A stretch of 64,000 nucleotides of DNA from Nonomuraea sp. SYSU D8015 (lineage in GTDB: Bacteria; Actinomycetota; Actinomycetes; Streptosporangiales; Streptosporangiaceae). This document shows positions 34,087-43,003 of the stretch, in pieces; position 1 is the first letter of the stretch; every line of letters starts with the position of its first letter. The notes under the pieces are model-generated. The model made no database searches. It had not been told where the DNA came from and saw nothing but the letters and a program-made list of their open reading frames with translations. The stretch covers positions 124,001 through 188,000 of the forward strand of contig NZ_VJYI01000001.1 of the NCBI RefSeq assembly GCF_008065375.1. The letters run 5' to 3'. Made by a program: the position numbers and the translations under genes.

Positions 34087-34140
34087 ATGTCCACTCAAAC
34101 AGAGGTTAACTCATATTTGTTCCGGCTAAACTTATCGGCC
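34087..34140. promoter_or_regulatory. Divergent promoter region of the ABC exporter and marR
   Basis: An A/T-rich patch between the two genes contains GGTTAACTC and a -10-like TAAACT at 34127-34132, which lies 8 bases before the MarR ATG at 34141. There is no ribosome site before that ATG, so marR is probably leaderless. A MarR dimer bound here would block both promoters. Confidence 0.45.
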
Positions 34141-34566
34141 ATGGAGGAGAGGGAGCTCGCGGAGCTCGTGCACCTGGTCGGCAGGCGGTTGCGGCACGGC
34201 TACGTGCGGCGGCTGGTCCCGCTCGGGCTCAGCCCCAGCCAGGCACGGGCGCTGCGGGTGCTCGACGACGCTGGGCCCGAGCGGCCGCTGCGCATGGTGC
34301 GGCTCGCCGAGGAGCTGCGGATCGTGCCGCGCTCGCTCACGCCCGTCGTGGACGCGCTGGAGGAAGCGGGGCTTGTGCGCAGGCAGACCGATCCGGGCAA
34401 CCGCCGCTCCACGCTGGTCGTGATCACGCCCGAGGGGCGCGTCGCCGCCGAGCGGGCCCGCGACGCGCGCAGGCAGGCGGGGGAGGAGCTGTTCGCGGTG
34501 CTGTCGGAGGAGCAGCGCGAGCAACTGCGGGAGCTGCTGAGCGTCGTGGACGCCCAGTTCAGGTAG
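34141..34566 (+). CDS. MarR-family regulator of the divergent ABC exporter
   Basis: 141 residues with a MarR winged helix (helix-turn-helix around PLRMVRLAEELRIVPRSLTPVVDALEEAGLV, wing RRQTDPGNRRSTLVVIT) and a long C-terminal helix. I chose the ATG at 34141, where the family N-terminus begins (EERELAELVHLVGRRLR). A longer in-frame reading from 34087 would run through the promoter region and encode an atypical N-terminus. Leaderless translation is likely (see the promoter entry). Confidence 0.85.
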   Translation: MEERELAELVHLVGRRLRHGYVRRLVPLGLSPSQARALRVLDDAGPERPLRMVRLAEELRIVPRSLTPVVDALEEAGLVRRQTDPGNRRSTLVVITPEGRVAAERARDARRQAGEELFAVLSEEQREQLRELLSVVDAQFR

Positions 34567-34619
34567 GCGACGCGCAGATCAGGCGCGCACGGTGTGAGCG
34601 ATCACAACGCCGGCCGCGT

Positions 34620-35696
34620 TCAGGCATCGGTGGCGTGGGTGACCACACCGCCGACCACCGTGCCGACGCAGCGTGGTGGCTCGCGCAGGAGCGCCGCGTA
34701 CGGGTAGCGGCCTCGGGCGTCGAAGACGGCGAAGTCGGCCCGGGCGCCGGGGCCCAGCGATCCGATGCGGCCCGGTCCGCGATCCATGCCCATAGCCCTG
34801 GCCCCGCCCAGCGTGGCCGCCTCGACGAGCCGGCGGTCCAGCCCGCGGGGCCGCAATCCCAGCTCCCGGGCATGCTGCCTGATCGCCGCCGCCAACGCGA
34901 GCGGGCCGGCGACGGGCACCGTGCCCGGCGCGTCGGCGGGCGGGACGGCGCTGCCGAAGGCGACCGTGTTGCCCTCGTCCAGCAGGGACAGCACGTCGGT
35001 CACGGACGGCGTCCCCGGCGGGCACATGGCGATCGCGGTGCCACGCAGCCGGAGCAGCTTGCGCTCGCCCGGGTCGAGCGGCCGGGCACAGGCGACGTGG
35101 CACAGCGGCCCGAGCACCCCGGCCTCGTCCAGCTCGGTGGGGGAGTGGCGGTCCAGGCCGGCCAGCAGGCGCAGCCCGAACGTCCTGGCCAGCACGGCCA
35201 CGTCCTCCAGCACCTGCGGGTCTGGGGTGCGGGCCGCGATCCCGACCACGCGCGGCCGGTCGATCTCGCGGAGCGCCGTGATCACCGCGTCCCGCTCGTG
35301 ATCCTCCCACTCCTCCTCGGAGGCGCTGGTCACCTGGATGTACGAGATGCCGGGCAACCCCGGGGGATCGGCCAGGTCGCTCACCACGCCGGCCCGCGCG
35401 GTCACGCCCGGCCCGGTCGCGGGCGCCGCCCCGCAGGCGTCGACCGGCCCCGCCACGATCATCCCCGGCCATCGGCGCTCCTCCGTGACGGGAAAGCACG
35501 ACAGCAGCTCGGCGCGCAGGCCCACCTGGAGGACGCGATCGCCTCTGATCACCACGGCCCCGTCGCGGACGGGTTCGTCGCAGACCGGCAACACGAGCGG
35601 CGCGGAATGGAGCACGATCGGCACGGGCGCGCGCTTTCCGGACAGAGGCCGGGCAGGCCGTCTGACAATCGGTCCAGCACGCGTCGCAAACGGCAT
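34620..35696 (-). CDS. Amidohydrolase/imidazolonepropionase-like protein without the first metal motif
   Basis: 358 residues with the amidohydrolase layout: an N-terminal beta-sandwich (GAVVIRGDRVLQVG), a TIM-barrel-like middle (HVACARPLDPGERKLLRLRGTAIAMCPPGTPSV) and a C-terminal GARADFAVFDARG strand pair. The motif that normally reads PGxxxxHxH is PGMIVAGPVDACG (77-89): both histidines are missing, and the later barrel metal ligands are not evident. It is therefore probably not a normal metal hydrolase. The ATG at 35696 has GGGGAG upstream; a GTG at 35624 is an alternative. The PucR gene lies 61 bp upstream in the same direction. Confidence 0.65.
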   Translation of the reverse strand: MPFATRAGPIVRRPARPLSGKRAPVPIVLHSAPLVLPVCDEPVRDGAVVIRGDRVLQVGLRAELLSCFPVTEERRWPGMIVAGPVDACGAAPATGPGVTARAGVVSDLADPPGLPGISYIQVTSASEEEWEDHERDAVITALREIDRPRVVGIAARTPDPQVLEDVAVLARTFGLRLLAGLDRHSPTELDEAGVLGPLCHVACARPLDPGERKLLRLRGTAIAMCPPGTPSVTDVLSLLDEGNTVAFGSAVPPADAPGTVPVAGPLALAAAIRQHARELGLRPRGLDRRLVEAATLGGARAMGMDRGPGRIGSLGPGARADFAVFDARGRYPYAALLREPPRCVGTVVGGVVTHATDA

Positions 35697-35757
35697 CAGC
35701 TCTCCCCGTCCGATTACCCTATCAGGGCATTAAACGTGAGCCGGGCCGGGGAATCAA

Positions 35758-36915
35758 TCAGGTCGATCCAGGCATATCCCTAGGTAAGTACCGCCCGGAA
35801 AGCCGGGCGAGCTTCAAACTGAGGTGCAGGGCGAGCCGCTCGCCGCCGTCCTTCAGGTCCGTACGCGCGAGCTCCTCGACCCGCTGCAGCCGGTAGTAGA
35901 GCGACGTCCGGTGCAGCCGCAGCGCCTTGGACGTGGCGACCGCGCTCCCGGCCAGGTCCAGATAGGTCTCCAGCGTCTCCAGCAGCGGAAGGTACTGCGC
36001 GTCCCCGAGCAGCCCCTCCAGCCCCGGATGCAGCTCCGGGTCCGGCAGATGAGTGAGCATGCGGTACACGCCGAGCCGCGCCCACTCCGCCGTCCCGCCG
36101 AGCCCCGGCACGCGGGCGGCCACCTCGGCCGCGTGCCTGGCCTCCCGGTACGACTCCGCCGCCTCCGTCAGCGCCGGCCTGGCCCGCCCGACCCCGACCA
36201 CCACCGGCACCGGCATGGCCGCGTGCAGTTCGTCCGGCGATACCGGCGCCCCGGCCGTGAGCAGCACGGCGTGGTCGTAGCGGACCAGGTGCAGCGGATG
36301 ATGCCCGCTCAGCCGCCGCCGCAGCGCCAGCAGGCCCTGCTCCAGCGCAAGCCGGAGCGGGTCGGACGGCTCGGCCGCCCGCGGCCTGGCCACCTGCACG
36401 ATGACCGCCTGCGCCTGCGGGAACGCGCCCGCCTCGATGAGCTGCCTGGCCGCGTCGAGCTCGCCGAGCAGCAGCCCGGTGACCGCCTCCAGCTCCCGGT
36501 GCGAGGCCAGCCCGGTGGCCAGGCTCTCATGGTAGAGCGCCAGCGCCAGCCCGGGCGCGGCGGCCGCGGCCTCGGCGACCAGCGCGTCCGGCATGGGTGG
36601 CTCGGCGTCGATGAACCACAGGAAGCCGAGCAGCCCGTCGGCGTGCCGTACGGGGACGCACACGCGCGGCAGCAGGCCCAGGTGCGGCGCTCCCGGGGTG
36701 CGGATCGGGCCGGGGGCCTCGTGCACGCCGGCCGAGCGTAACCACTGGCGCACCTCGGGCGTGGTACGCCTGCGCAGGATCGAGTCGCGGCGGATGTCGT
36801 CCATGGCGCCGTTCTGCTCGCTGTAGGCCACGACGCGTTGCACCCGGTCCTCCAGCAGGAGGGGGCGGCCGAGACGGGCGGCGAGCTCGTCGACAGCGCG
36901 CTGGAGATCCGCCAC
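35758..36915 (-). CDS. PucR/CdaR-family transcriptional regulator
   Basis: About 385 residues. The C-terminus carries the PucR helix-turn-helix (LETYLDLAGSAVATSKALRLHRTSLYYRLQRVEEL), the family's hallmark. The middle is a degenerate GGDEF-like region (PVVVGVGRARPALTEAAESYREARHAAEVA), and the N-terminus a PAS/GAF-like sensor portion. PucR proteins control purine, amino acid or GABA catabolism. The adjacent amidohydrolase-like gene on the same strand is its likely partner. The GTG at 36915 has AGGGG 5 bases upstream; an in-frame ATG at 36945 adds ten residues. Confidence 0.82.
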   Translation of the reverse strand: MADLQRAVDELAARLGRPLLLEDRVQRVVAYSEQNGAMDDIRRDSILRRRTTPEVRQWLRSAGVHEAPGPIRTPGAPHLGLLPRVCVPVRHADGLLGFLWFIDAEPPMPDALVAEAAAAAPGLALALYHESLATGLASHRELEAVTGLLLGELDAARQLIEAGAFPQAQAVIVQVARPRAAEPSDPLRLALEQGLLALRRRLSGHHPLHLVRYDHAVLLTAGAPVSPDELHAAMPVPVVVGVGRARPALTEAAESYREARHAAEVAARVPGLGGTAEWARLGVYRMLTHLPDPELHPGLEGLLGDAQYLPLLETLETYLDLAGSAVATSKALRLHRTSLYYRLQRVEELARTDLKDGGERLALHLSLKLARLSGRYLPRDMPGST

Positions 36916-36945
36916 GACCACCCCTTCACATGGATTTTTCAACAT

Positions 36946-36979
36946 TTGTAGGAAATGGCGCTACACGTCTTCCCTACAA
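36946..36979. promoter_or_regulatory. Inverted repeat between pucR and the divergent metalloprotease gene
   Basis: TTGTAGG (36946-36952) and CCTACAA (36973-36979) are perfect 7-bp arms separated by 20 bases (centres about 27 bp apart), in A/T-richer DNA upstream of both the PucR gene and the secreted protease. This could be an operator for either gene; PucR autoregulation is the simplest idea. Confidence 0.4.
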
Positions 36980-37021
36980 CTGTTCGGTGATCTCAGTCAA
37001 CAACGTCTATACCGTCGATCC

Positions 37022-39124
37022 GTGAATGCCCCGAAGAAGCTGCTGAAGGGTTTGCTGGCGGCCATCGTGCTGATGCCGGTGAGCCTGCTGGCGACCCCTG
37101 CTTCCGCAGCACCCCCCACCGATCCCGAGCACCCGTGGCGGCAGGACCACTGGCCGCAGACGCAGCCCTGGCAGCTCGACACACCCCTCGACGCCCAGGC
37201 CCTGCGCACCCGCCCCCGCCCGCCGGGCGGCCTCCAGCCCATCGACCCGCAGAACTGGGAGAATCCCGACAACATGACGTGGGCGGACTACAAGAAGCCG
37301 CCCGGCACCAACTGGAACGACCCCGCGGTCAAGGGCTCGAAGCGTACCTTCAAGGGCGCGCTCGTGCTGCTCGACTACCCCAACCAGCCGTTCGTCGTCA
37401 CCCAGCCCAAGGGCTCGACGATCTACGCCAACCCGAGCGCCGAGGCCCACGACATCCCGCGTGACCAGGTCGCGAAGTTCTACCAGGACTTCCTCAACAC
37501 CCCCAACGATCTCAACAAGGGCCACACCATCCACGAGTACTGGATGGAGGACTCGGGCGGCCGTTTCGGCGTGGAGCTCACCGGGTTCGGGCCGTACAGG
37601 ATGCCGGGCAAGGACCACGAGTACTCCATGGAGTACCAGCGGGACGCGTGCCCGGCGGGCGACACCTGCACCAGGAACCTGCGTACCGACGGCAACGCCG
37701 CCTGGCTCGCCGACGTCGGCCAGGAGGTGGCCGGGCAGTTCGACTTCGTCTTCTACCTGAGCGCCGGCCAGGACGAGTCGTCCACCTGGCAGGAGTTCGG
37801 GATGATGAAGTTCCCGGCCAAGGAGTCCGTGCCCGACGAGTGGGGCCCGCCCGACCCCAACCTGCCCAACTGGTCCAGGACCCGCTACGTCGAGTGGACG
37901 TCCTGGCAGGCCGGCTCCAACTTCTGGCCCAACGCCCGTTTCGGCGTCGACTCCGTCCAGGCCGAGAGCTCGGGCATGGCCGTGTACGCCCACGAGCTGA
38001 GCCACATCATGGGCATCGCGGACAACTACAACAACCCCTACGCCGTGCCGCCGAAACGGGCGTTCACCGGCATCTGGGAGATGTTAAGCCGCGGCAGCTT
38101 CAACGGCCCCGGCGGCCCGCACTCCCGCTGGCTGATCCCGCCCACCGCGGGCGCGTCCATGGGCGCCCAGCACATGCTCCGCAACAAGATCAAGCTGGAG
38201 ATGGTCGACGAGCAGAACGTGCTGCGCCTGTCCCGCGAGGCGCTGGACGAGTCCGGCCTGGTCACCGCCAAGGTTTTGGCCCGGGCCGTGCAGCCGGGGC
38301 AGGACGAGCTGGCCGGGATCAACATCTCCTTCGACACCGGCGACAAGAGCACCTGCGACCAGGCCGACCCGCTGTGCGACGGCGGCGGCTACGACAACTA
38401 CACCGTCGAGGTCGTGGACCGCATGGGCACCGACTCCTTCACCCCCGACGCCGGCGTGCTCCTGGCCAAGACCAAGAACCAGGACCGGGCCCCGTTCGAG
38501 TGGGTGATCGACGCCAACCCGCAGGACATCGGCATGACCGACTACGTAATGCCCGACGGGACCAAGGTGCCGATCACGATCGGCGACTACCGGCAGCTCT
38601 CCGACGCGCTCTTCCACGCCGGCACCGACTCCGGCAGCGAGTACGAGTTCGTCGACCAGGCCAACCGCCTGCACTTCTACGTCACCGACCTGAAGCGCAA
38701 CCGGGACGGCGAGCTGTCGTACACGGTGGCCGTCCGCTCCCTCGACGGCTCCGGCCCGCAGCGGCGCGGCGTCAAGCTGCTCCCCGCGGCCGGCGTCCCC
38801 ACCGGCAAGAACATCTCCACCTGCACGTTCCCGCTGTTCAACACCGGCAAGGCGGCCCCGGCGCAGGGGCGGCATCCGGAGGACGTCAGCGCCTACCTCA
38901 ACACCGACGTCTACCGGCTCAAGGCCGAGGTCCAGGGCAAGGGCTGGACCGCTCAGACGCCGAACGCGCTGGCGGCCGTCGCGTTCGGCAAGAAGGAGCT
39001 CGTGACCGTGAACGCGGTCCGCGAGGCGGGCGGTGACCGGCTGGCCCGGGTGAAGCTCACCGCCACGTCGGAGAGCGACCCGACCAAGACCATGACCGCC
39101 ACCTGCCACGTGATCGGCCTCTAG
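37022..39124 (+). CDS. Secreted M6-like zinc metalloprotease
   Basis: 700 residues with a signal peptide at 1-29 (LLAAIVLMPVSLLATPASA). The zinc site HELSHIMGIAD starts at 324 (HExxH plus a distal Asp), characteristic of immune-inhibitor-A/M6-type metzincins. A substrate-domain-like C-terminal half follows, with pairs of cysteines (DKSTCDQADPLCDGGG; STCTFP) suited to an extracellular enzyme. Expected role is extracellular protein degradation. The GTG at 37022 is immediately followed by a Lys-rich n-region. Transcript ends at the perfect hairpin 39137-39176. Confidence 0.85.
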   Translation: MNAPKKLLKGLLAAIVLMPVSLLATPASAAPPTDPEHPWRQDHWPQTQPWQLDTPLDAQALRTRPRPPGGLQPIDPQNWENPDNMTWADYKKPPGTNWNDPAVKGSKRTFKGALVLLDYPNQPFVVTQPKGSTIYANPSAEAHDIPRDQVAKFYQDFLNTPNDLNKGHTIHEYWMEDSGGRFGVELTGFGPYRMPGKDHEYSMEYQRDACPAGDTCTRNLRTDGNAAWLADVGQEVAGQFDFVFYLSAGQDESSTWQEFGMMKFPAKESVPDEWGPPDPNLPNWSRTRYVEWTSWQAGSNFWPNARFGVDSVQAESSGMAVYAHELSHIMGIADNYNNPYAVPPKRAFTGIWEMLSRGSFNGPGGPHSRWLIPPTAGASMGAQHMLRNKIKLEMVDEQNVLRLSREALDESGLVTAKVLARAVQPGQDELAGINISFDTGDKSTCDQADPLCDGGGYDNYTVEVVDRMGTDSFTPDAGVLLAKTKNQDRAPFEWVIDANPQDIGMTDYVMPDGTKVPITIGDYRQLSDALFHAGTDSGSEYEFVDQANRLHFYVTDLKRNRDGELSYTVAVRSLDGSGPQRRGVKLLPAAGVPTGKNISTCTFPLFNTGKAAPAQGRHPEDVSAYLNTDVYRLKAEVQGKGWTAQTPNALAAVAFGKKELVTVNAVREAGGDRLARVKLTATSESDPTKTMTATCHVIGL

Positions 39125-39136
39125 CACCGGTCCAGC

Positions 39137-39176
39137 GCACGGCCGCCCCGCCCGGGCTTCGGCGGGGCGGCCGTGC
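39137..39176 (+). terminator. Perfect 16-bp stem terminator after the metalloprotease gene
   Basis: Arms 39137-39152 and 39161-39176 are perfectly complementary over 16 bases with an 8-base loop, beginning 13 bases after the stop. It has no U-run. The right arm merges directly into the 14-bp repeat array that follows. Confidence 0.85.
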
Positions 39177-39321
39177 ATACCGGGCCATGCATACCGGGCC
39201 GCGCACACGGGGCCGCGCACACGGGGCCGCGCATACCGGGCCGCGCATATCGGGCCGTGCACGCCGGGCCGTGCACGCCGGGCCGTGCACGCCGGGCCGT
39301 GCACGCCGGGCCGCGCACACC
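39168..39321. repeat. 14-bp tandem repeat array, 11 units
   Basis: Eleven head-to-tail 14-base units with consensus GGGCCGYGCAYRCC span exactly 154 bp. Units at 39252, 39266, 39280 and 39294 are identical (GGGCCGTGCACGCC); the outer units differ at one to three positions. The period is not a multiple of three and no gene uses it. The array sits between the protease terminator and the STAND ATPase start. The rest of the 39125-39511 gap (39322-39511) holds no recognisable element except the ribosome site of the next gene. Confidence 0.9.
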
Positions 39322-39511
39322 GGGGGCCACGACATGGTGCACGGCCGGGCGGGCCGTCCCCGGTGTGTCACCCCCGGCCCCGATCCCCGCTCGCCGAAAG
39401 CGTGCCCCCGAGGGCGGAAAACGCTTCCACGGGGGACGTGATCGCCGGGAAAATGGAAGGAGAGGCGGTGCACACGACGGGGAGCGCAGCTTTCCGCGAA
39501 GGGGGCGTTCG

Positions 39512-42076
39512 TTGACAGGGGACCTGCCGGACAAGATAGGGAAACTGCCCGACAAGCCGCCGCAACGGCGCAGAAAGGTGCCGTGGGCAGCGTCGGTCTC
39601 CGCGGGCCTGGCGGCGGCGGCCGCGAGCGTCCTGGCGGCCTCCGTGGAGTGGGAGATCCCGCCCGCCGCCAAGATCGGCGTGACCCTGGCCGCGGCCGTC
39701 CTGGTCGGGCTCACAACCTGGGCCACCACCGAGGCGCGCCCCAGACGCCCCGCCGCCGCCAAGGCCGCGGAAGGCGTCGCGCCCGACCAGTGGCCCCCCG
39801 TGCCCGAGCACTTCACCGGCCGCGCCGAGGCGCTGGCCGAGCTCCGCGGCGTCTTCGCCGGCCGCCGCAAGGCCTCCGACCTCTCGCCCCCGCTCGTCGT
39901 CTCCGTGTACGGCCGCGGCGGCGTCGGCAAGTCGGCCCTCATGACCCGGTTCGGTCAGGAGGTCGCCGACTGGTTCCCGGACGGCCGCCTCTACGCCGAC
40001 CTGCGCGGCGGCGTCGACGCCCCCGTACGCCCCGACGAGGTGCTCATCGGCTTTCTGCGCGCGCTCGACGTGCGCCTGACCACCGACCCCGGCGGCCTCG
40101 ACGAGTTACGCAAGCTCTGGCTGACCTGGACCAAGGGCCGCAGGATCCTCATCGGCCTGGACAACGCCCACGACGCCGACCAGGTCAAACCCCTCATCCC
40201 GGCCGAGCCGGGCTGCGCGGTGCTGGTCACCTCCCGCGTGCCGCTGTTCCTGAACGGCACCCACGACACGCGGCTCGGCGTGTTCAGCGAGGCGCACGGC
40301 GTGGAGTTGCTGGCCAGGCTGGCCGGCGGCGCCAGGATCGTCGACGACCTCGACTCCGCCAAGGAGATCGTCCGCCTGTGCGACTACCTGCCGCTGGCGA
40401 TCAACATCTGCGGCGGCCGGCTCGCCACCCGCGAGCAGTGGACGCTGCGTGAGATGGCCGGCCGGCTGGCCGACACGCGCCGCCGCCTCGATCACCTGGA
40501 GGTCGCGCCGACCGTCGACAAGAGCGTGCGCGCCTCGGTGCAGCTCAGCTACGACGACTGCACCGGCATGCAGCGCCGCCTGCTGCGCCTGCTCAGCTCG
40601 CTCACCGCCCCCGACGTGCCGGGCTGGGTGGCCGGCGAGCTGCTCGACATCTCGGGGCTCGACGGCGCCGACCAGTTGGAGGCCCTCATCGACGCCCAGC
40701 TCGCCGAGTGCTCGGGCACCGACCAGACCGGCACCATGCGCTACCGGCTGCACGACCTGGTCCGGGTGTTCGCCGCCGAGCTGGCCGACCAGGACGAGGC
40801 CGAGCGGCGCCGGGCCGCGATCGAGCGCGTGCTCTACGGCTACCGCCGCCGCGCCGAGGAGGCCGCGCAGAACCGCTGGCCGCAGGACTGGAGCAGGGGC
40901 GGGCGCCGCTCCAGCGCCGACGGGCAGCTGCGGGCCGGCGACTGGCTCAACGCCGAGCGCCTCTCGCTCCTGGCAATGATCCACCTGGCGCGGCAGCTGG
41001 AGCTGTGGGAGCTGACGTGGGGGCTGGCCCGGGCGTTCTGCTCGCTGTGCCACTCGCTGCGGGCCTACTGGGCCGACTGGAAAGCGGTCGCGGAGATCGG
41101 CTGCGAGGCCGCCGAGCGGGCCGACGACCGGCGCTCCCTGGCCATCGCGCTGCTCGACGCCGCTTCCGTTCACGGCGGGCTCGGCCTGCGCCAGCAGGCG
41201 CTGGACGAGGCCAAGCGGGCGCTGGAGATCTTCACCGAGCTGGGCGAGTCGTGGTGGGCGGCCAGGTCCATGCGAACGATCGGCATGACCCTGTTCAGCG
41301 ACGGCCACCTGGACCAGGCGCAGGACTTCCTGATCGGGGCCATCACCGAGTTCAAGGGCGAGGAGGACCTGTGGTGGATGGCCCGCACCCAGCGCAACCT
41401 CGCCGAGATGCGGATGGCCGAGCGGCGGCCCGAGGAGGCCAGGGAGCTGCTCGAGGACGCCCTGGAGATCTTCAAGCGGGAGGGCAACCGCTACTCCGAG
41501 GCCCAGACGCTGCGGGTCTACGGCGAGGTGCTGGCCGCGCAGGCGCGGGGCGAGCGGCTCGCCGGCGACCACCGCGCCGCCGGCAACCTCTTCACGCGCG
41601 CTGGCTTCAGCCTGGACCGGGCCGCCGAGATGTTCCGGCAGCGCGGCGAGCTCTGGGAGGAGGCCCGATGCCTGCGCGCGGCCGGGGAGGTCGGCGATCC
41701 GGCCAACGGGCTGCGCGAGCTGGAGTACGTGCGGCGCGCCGAGCAGATCCTCGTCGCGCTGGGCGACTCGTGGGGGGTGGCCCGCAACGCCGTGTCGGCG
41801 GGCCGGGCGCTGGCCCGCCTGGGGCGCATCGAGGAGTCGGAGGCGGAGCTGCGCCGCGCCGTCCACGGGTTCGAGGAGCTGCAGGACCGGTGGTGGATGG
41901 CCAGGAGCCTGCGGTACCTCGGGGAGACGCACCTGGACGCGGGCGGACGCCGGGCGGCCGTCGGGCCGCTGGAGCAGGCCAGGGAGATCTACCGCAGCCT
42001 CGGCAACGAGGCGGGCATGCGCAGGACCCTGGAGCTACTCAGACGCGCGGCCCCGCCGGAGGAACCCGCTAGGTGA
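39512..42076 (+). CDS. Membrane-anchored STAND ATPase with NB-ARC and TPR repeats
   Basis: 854 residues. Two hydrophobic segments near 27-46 and 54-72 anchor it. An NB-ARC domain follows with Walker A GRGGVGKS (134-141), Walker B RRILIGLDNA and the CDYLPLAINICGG block (GxP-like). After about residue 400 come TPR-type helical repeats (LGLRQQALDEAKRALEIF, RPEEARELLEDALEIF and similar). There is no helix-turn-helix or recognised effector domain. STAND proteins switch on by ligand-driven oligomerisation. The TTG at 39512 follows GAAGGGGG. The 3' end overlaps the convergent membrane gene by 8 bp. Confidence 0.78.
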   Translation: MTGDLPDKIGKLPDKPPQRRRKVPWAASVSAGLAAAAASVLAASVEWEIPPAAKIGVTLAAAVLVGLTTWATTEARPRRPAAAKAAEGVAPDQWPPVPEHFTGRAEALAELRGVFAGRRKASDLSPPLVVSVYGRGGVGKSALMTRFGQEVADWFPDGRLYADLRGGVDAPVRPDEVLIGFLRALDVRLTTDPGGLDELRKLWLTWTKGRRILIGLDNAHDADQVKPLIPAEPGCAVLVTSRVPLFLNGTHDTRLGVFSEAHGVELLARLAGGARIVDDLDSAKEIVRLCDYLPLAINICGGRLATREQWTLREMAGRLADTRRRLDHLEVAPTVDKSVRASVQLSYDDCTGMQRRLLRLLSSLTAPDVPGWVAGELLDISGLDGADQLEALIDAQLAECSGTDQTGTMRYRLHDLVRVFAAELADQDEAERRRAAIERVLYGYRRRAEEAAQNRWPQDWSRGGRRSSADGQLRAGDWLNAERLSLLAMIHLARQLELWELTWGLARAFCSLCHSLRAYWADWKAVAEIGCEAAERADDRRSLAIALLDAASVHGGLGLRQQALDEAKRALEIFTELGESWWAARSMRTIGMTLFSDGHLDQAQDFLIGAITEFKGEEDLWWMARTQRNLAEMRMAERRPEEARELLEDALEIFKREGNRYSEAQTLRVYGEVLAAQARGERLAGDHRAAGNLFTRAGFSLDRAAEMFRQRGELWEEARCLRAAGEVGDPANGLRELEYVRRAEQILVALGDSWGVARNAVSAGRALARLGRIEESEAELRRAVHGFEELQDRWWMARSLRYLGETHLDAGGRRAAVGPLEQAREIYRSLGNEAGMRRTLELLRRAAPPEEPAR

Positions 42077-42941
42077 GCGGGGTCCTGAGCAGCTCGCCCG
42101 CCGCCAGCCTGGCCTGGTTGATGCTCTCCTCGAACATCTTGCGCGCGTGCGCCGCCTGGTCGGCCAGCTCCCTGATGTGCTGGTGGGCCACCTGGTCATG
42201 CACGGTCTCGGCGATCAGCTGCTGGTACTCAGGGGTCTTGGCGGCCAGCGCCTCCAGCCGTTTGTGCGTGTGGTAGACCTTGTCGGCCTTGACCACCTGT
42301 TTGGCGTACTTCTCCAGGTGACGCACCCGCTGCGACAACGACGTCCAGGCGGCGTCCAGCGCGCTGGTGTAGGGCTTGAACGCGTCCTCCATGCCGGGCG
42401 GCAGCTCGCGGGGGATGAGCTTGCCGTGCTCGGCGTGCATGGACGACAGCTTGCGCAGCCGCTGCGCGATCTGCCAGATCTCGTCCGGCAGCGTCACCTG
42501 GTTGTCGATGCTGTCGATCAGGCCCGCCTTGTGCACCTTGGAGTTGAGGATCACCTCGACCGCGTTCTGGGCCCGGCGCAGCAGCATCTGGCAGGGATAG
42601 TCGAGGTCCTCGGCCAGGATGTACTGCTCGGCGTGCGTCTGCGCCAGGCGGAGTCTTCGCCTGGTCGTGCGATGGGAGCCGTCCAGGGCCATCCAGCGGA
42701 TCAACACGATCATCCCGATGCCGAGGCTTGCCACGAAGACGCCCGACACATCGGTGAGCAAGAAGATCAGCAACAGGAAGCCGGGGAGCACGAACAGCAG
42801 GGCGGGGTTGTACGTGGTGTCCATTCGCGTGCCGGTTCGAGCCATGCGGAGGATGTGGGGGCTCGACCGCAGCTCTACCGAGATCTCCGGGGGCAGCGAG
42901 GGATCGATCACCAGCCGTGGAGGCAGAGCTCGTGGATCCAT
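42069..42941 (-). CDS. Membrane protein with long helical cytoplasmic domain, unknown
   Basis: 290 residues. Two adjacent membrane helices lie near 46-64 and 67-84 (LLFVLPGFLLLIFLLTDVSG, then VFVASLGIGMIVLIRWM). A long, charged, mostly helical domain follows to the C-terminus (HAEQYILAEDLDYPCQMLLRRAQ..., HTHKRLEALAAKTPEYQQLIAETVHDQVAHQHIREL), which could form a coiled coil. Similar proteins exist across Streptosporangiales-type genomes, as far as I can judge from pattern, but I cannot name a family. It is convergent and overlapping with the STAND gene. Confidence 0.6.
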   Translation of the reverse strand: MDPRALPPRLVIDPSLPPEISVELRSSPHILRMARTGTRMDTTYNPALLFVLPGFLLLIFLLTDVSGVFVASLGIGMIVLIRWMALDGSHRTTRRRLRLAQTHAEQYILAEDLDYPCQMLLRRAQNAVEVILNSKVHKAGLIDSIDNQVTLPDEIWQIAQRLRKLSSMHAEHGKLIPRELPPGMEDAFKPYTSALDAAWTSLSQRVRHLEKYAKQVVKADKVYHTHKRLEALAAKTPEYQQLIAETVHDQVAHQHIRELADQAAHARKMFEESINQARLAAGELLRTPLT

Positions 42942-43003
42942 ACGTTCATGCTGCGTTATGAACCTCGAATCCGCTCATATTTGGCGGACATATAGGGTCG
43001 AAG

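Noticed and set aside
39168..39321. CRISPR array
   Set aside because: Units are 14 bp and contiguous with no spacers, and no cas genes are present.
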